54,613 bases of DNA from Mycoplana dimorpha (GTDB lineage: Bacteria; Pseudomonadota; Alphaproteobacteria; Rhizobiales; Rhizobiaceae): contig NZ_PZZZ01000001.1 in the NCBI RefSeq assembly GCF_003046475.1, positions 702,287-756,899 on the forward strand, written 5' to 3'. A program made the position numbers and the translations under genes. Under the pieces are notes generated by a model. That model searched no databases. It was not told the DNA's origin and saw only the letters and a list, made by a program, of their open reading frames with translations. Shown one piece after another: positions 54,583 to 54,613 of the stretch. Positions within the stretch are counted from its first letter, which is position 1, and the number at the start of each line of letters is the position of its first letter.

Positions 54583-54613
54583 ATGACGATTACAGGGTTT
54601 ACGCATGGCACCA
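54583..54613 (+). CDS. Start of a gene cut by the window edge
   Basis: An ATG at 54583 begins MTITGFTHGT and is open to the end of the window. The upstream GAGG at 54570 is weak. Too little sequence remains to identify it. Confidence 0.25.
   Translation, partial: MTITGFTHGT

Overview
The window looks like chromosome from an alphaproteobacterium of the Rhizobiaceae (Ensifer/Sinorhizobium/Rhizobium group). The evidence is a high-GC S10-spc-alpha ribosomal cluster in the order tuf-rpsJ...rplO-secY-adk-rpsM-rpsK-rpoA-rplQ, with no infA or rpmJ between adk and rpsM, a 336-residue RpoA, an MsrPQ/DegP/RarA group next to it, and rhizobium-style accessory genes at the right. No tRNA, rRNA or CRISPR array was seen.

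Region 1 (1-15.4 kb) is the translation cluster, all on the + strand. It opens with the last codons of tuf. Genes are tightly packed, often with ATGA or TAATG overlaps, but the array has hairpins and terminator-like elements between rpsQ and rplN, between rpsM and rpsK, after rpoA and after rplQ. It may therefore be several transcription units.

Region 2 (15.6-26.6 kb) concerns envelope and protein quality. It holds the methionine-sulfoxide reductase pair MsrQ/MsrP, a periplasmic DegP-type protease overlapping rarA, a DUF1883 protein, a small FPASDP protein, CbpM/CbpA co-chaperones, a secreted small protein, a GH25 lipoprotein lysozyme and a Tat-exported PhoX phosphatase.

Region 3 (26.7-34.3 kb) is a complete sugar or amino-sugar uptake locus on the - strand: binding protein, two permeases, a SIS sugar isomerase/deglycase, a PfkB kinase and an ATPase. 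A ROK regulator is divergent. A perfect 9-bp inverted repeat in the intergenic region is a good operator candidate. A glucoamylase (GH15) remnant and a pyruvate-oxidase-like ThDP enzyme follow.

Region 4 (36.6-54.6 kb) is accessory DNA with lower GC, gene decay and short hypothetical genes. Its centre is a Tn7-like transposition operon, tnsA-tnsB-tnsC-tniQ (43.5 to 37.7 kb, - strand), with overlapping or abutting genes, intact catalytic motifs, a terminator, and three 16-bp repeats just beyond tniQ that look like TnsB sites of one transposon end. No Cas genes or CRISPR array accompany it. Beyond tnsA lie a frameshifted FtsH-like protease pseudogene, several hypothetical genes (one with a TnsA-like nuclease pattern), and a PIN toxin divergent from a Phd-like antitoxin. 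A DNA-lesion group follows: SRAP/YedK, small basic proteins, exonuclease III and a protein with two HARP-like motifs. An RlpA-like protein and a short HTH protein close the window.

The best candidate for an under-described system is the Tn7-like module, whose second end and target could not be settled by reading. The SRAP-XthA-HARP neighbourhood is the next best.
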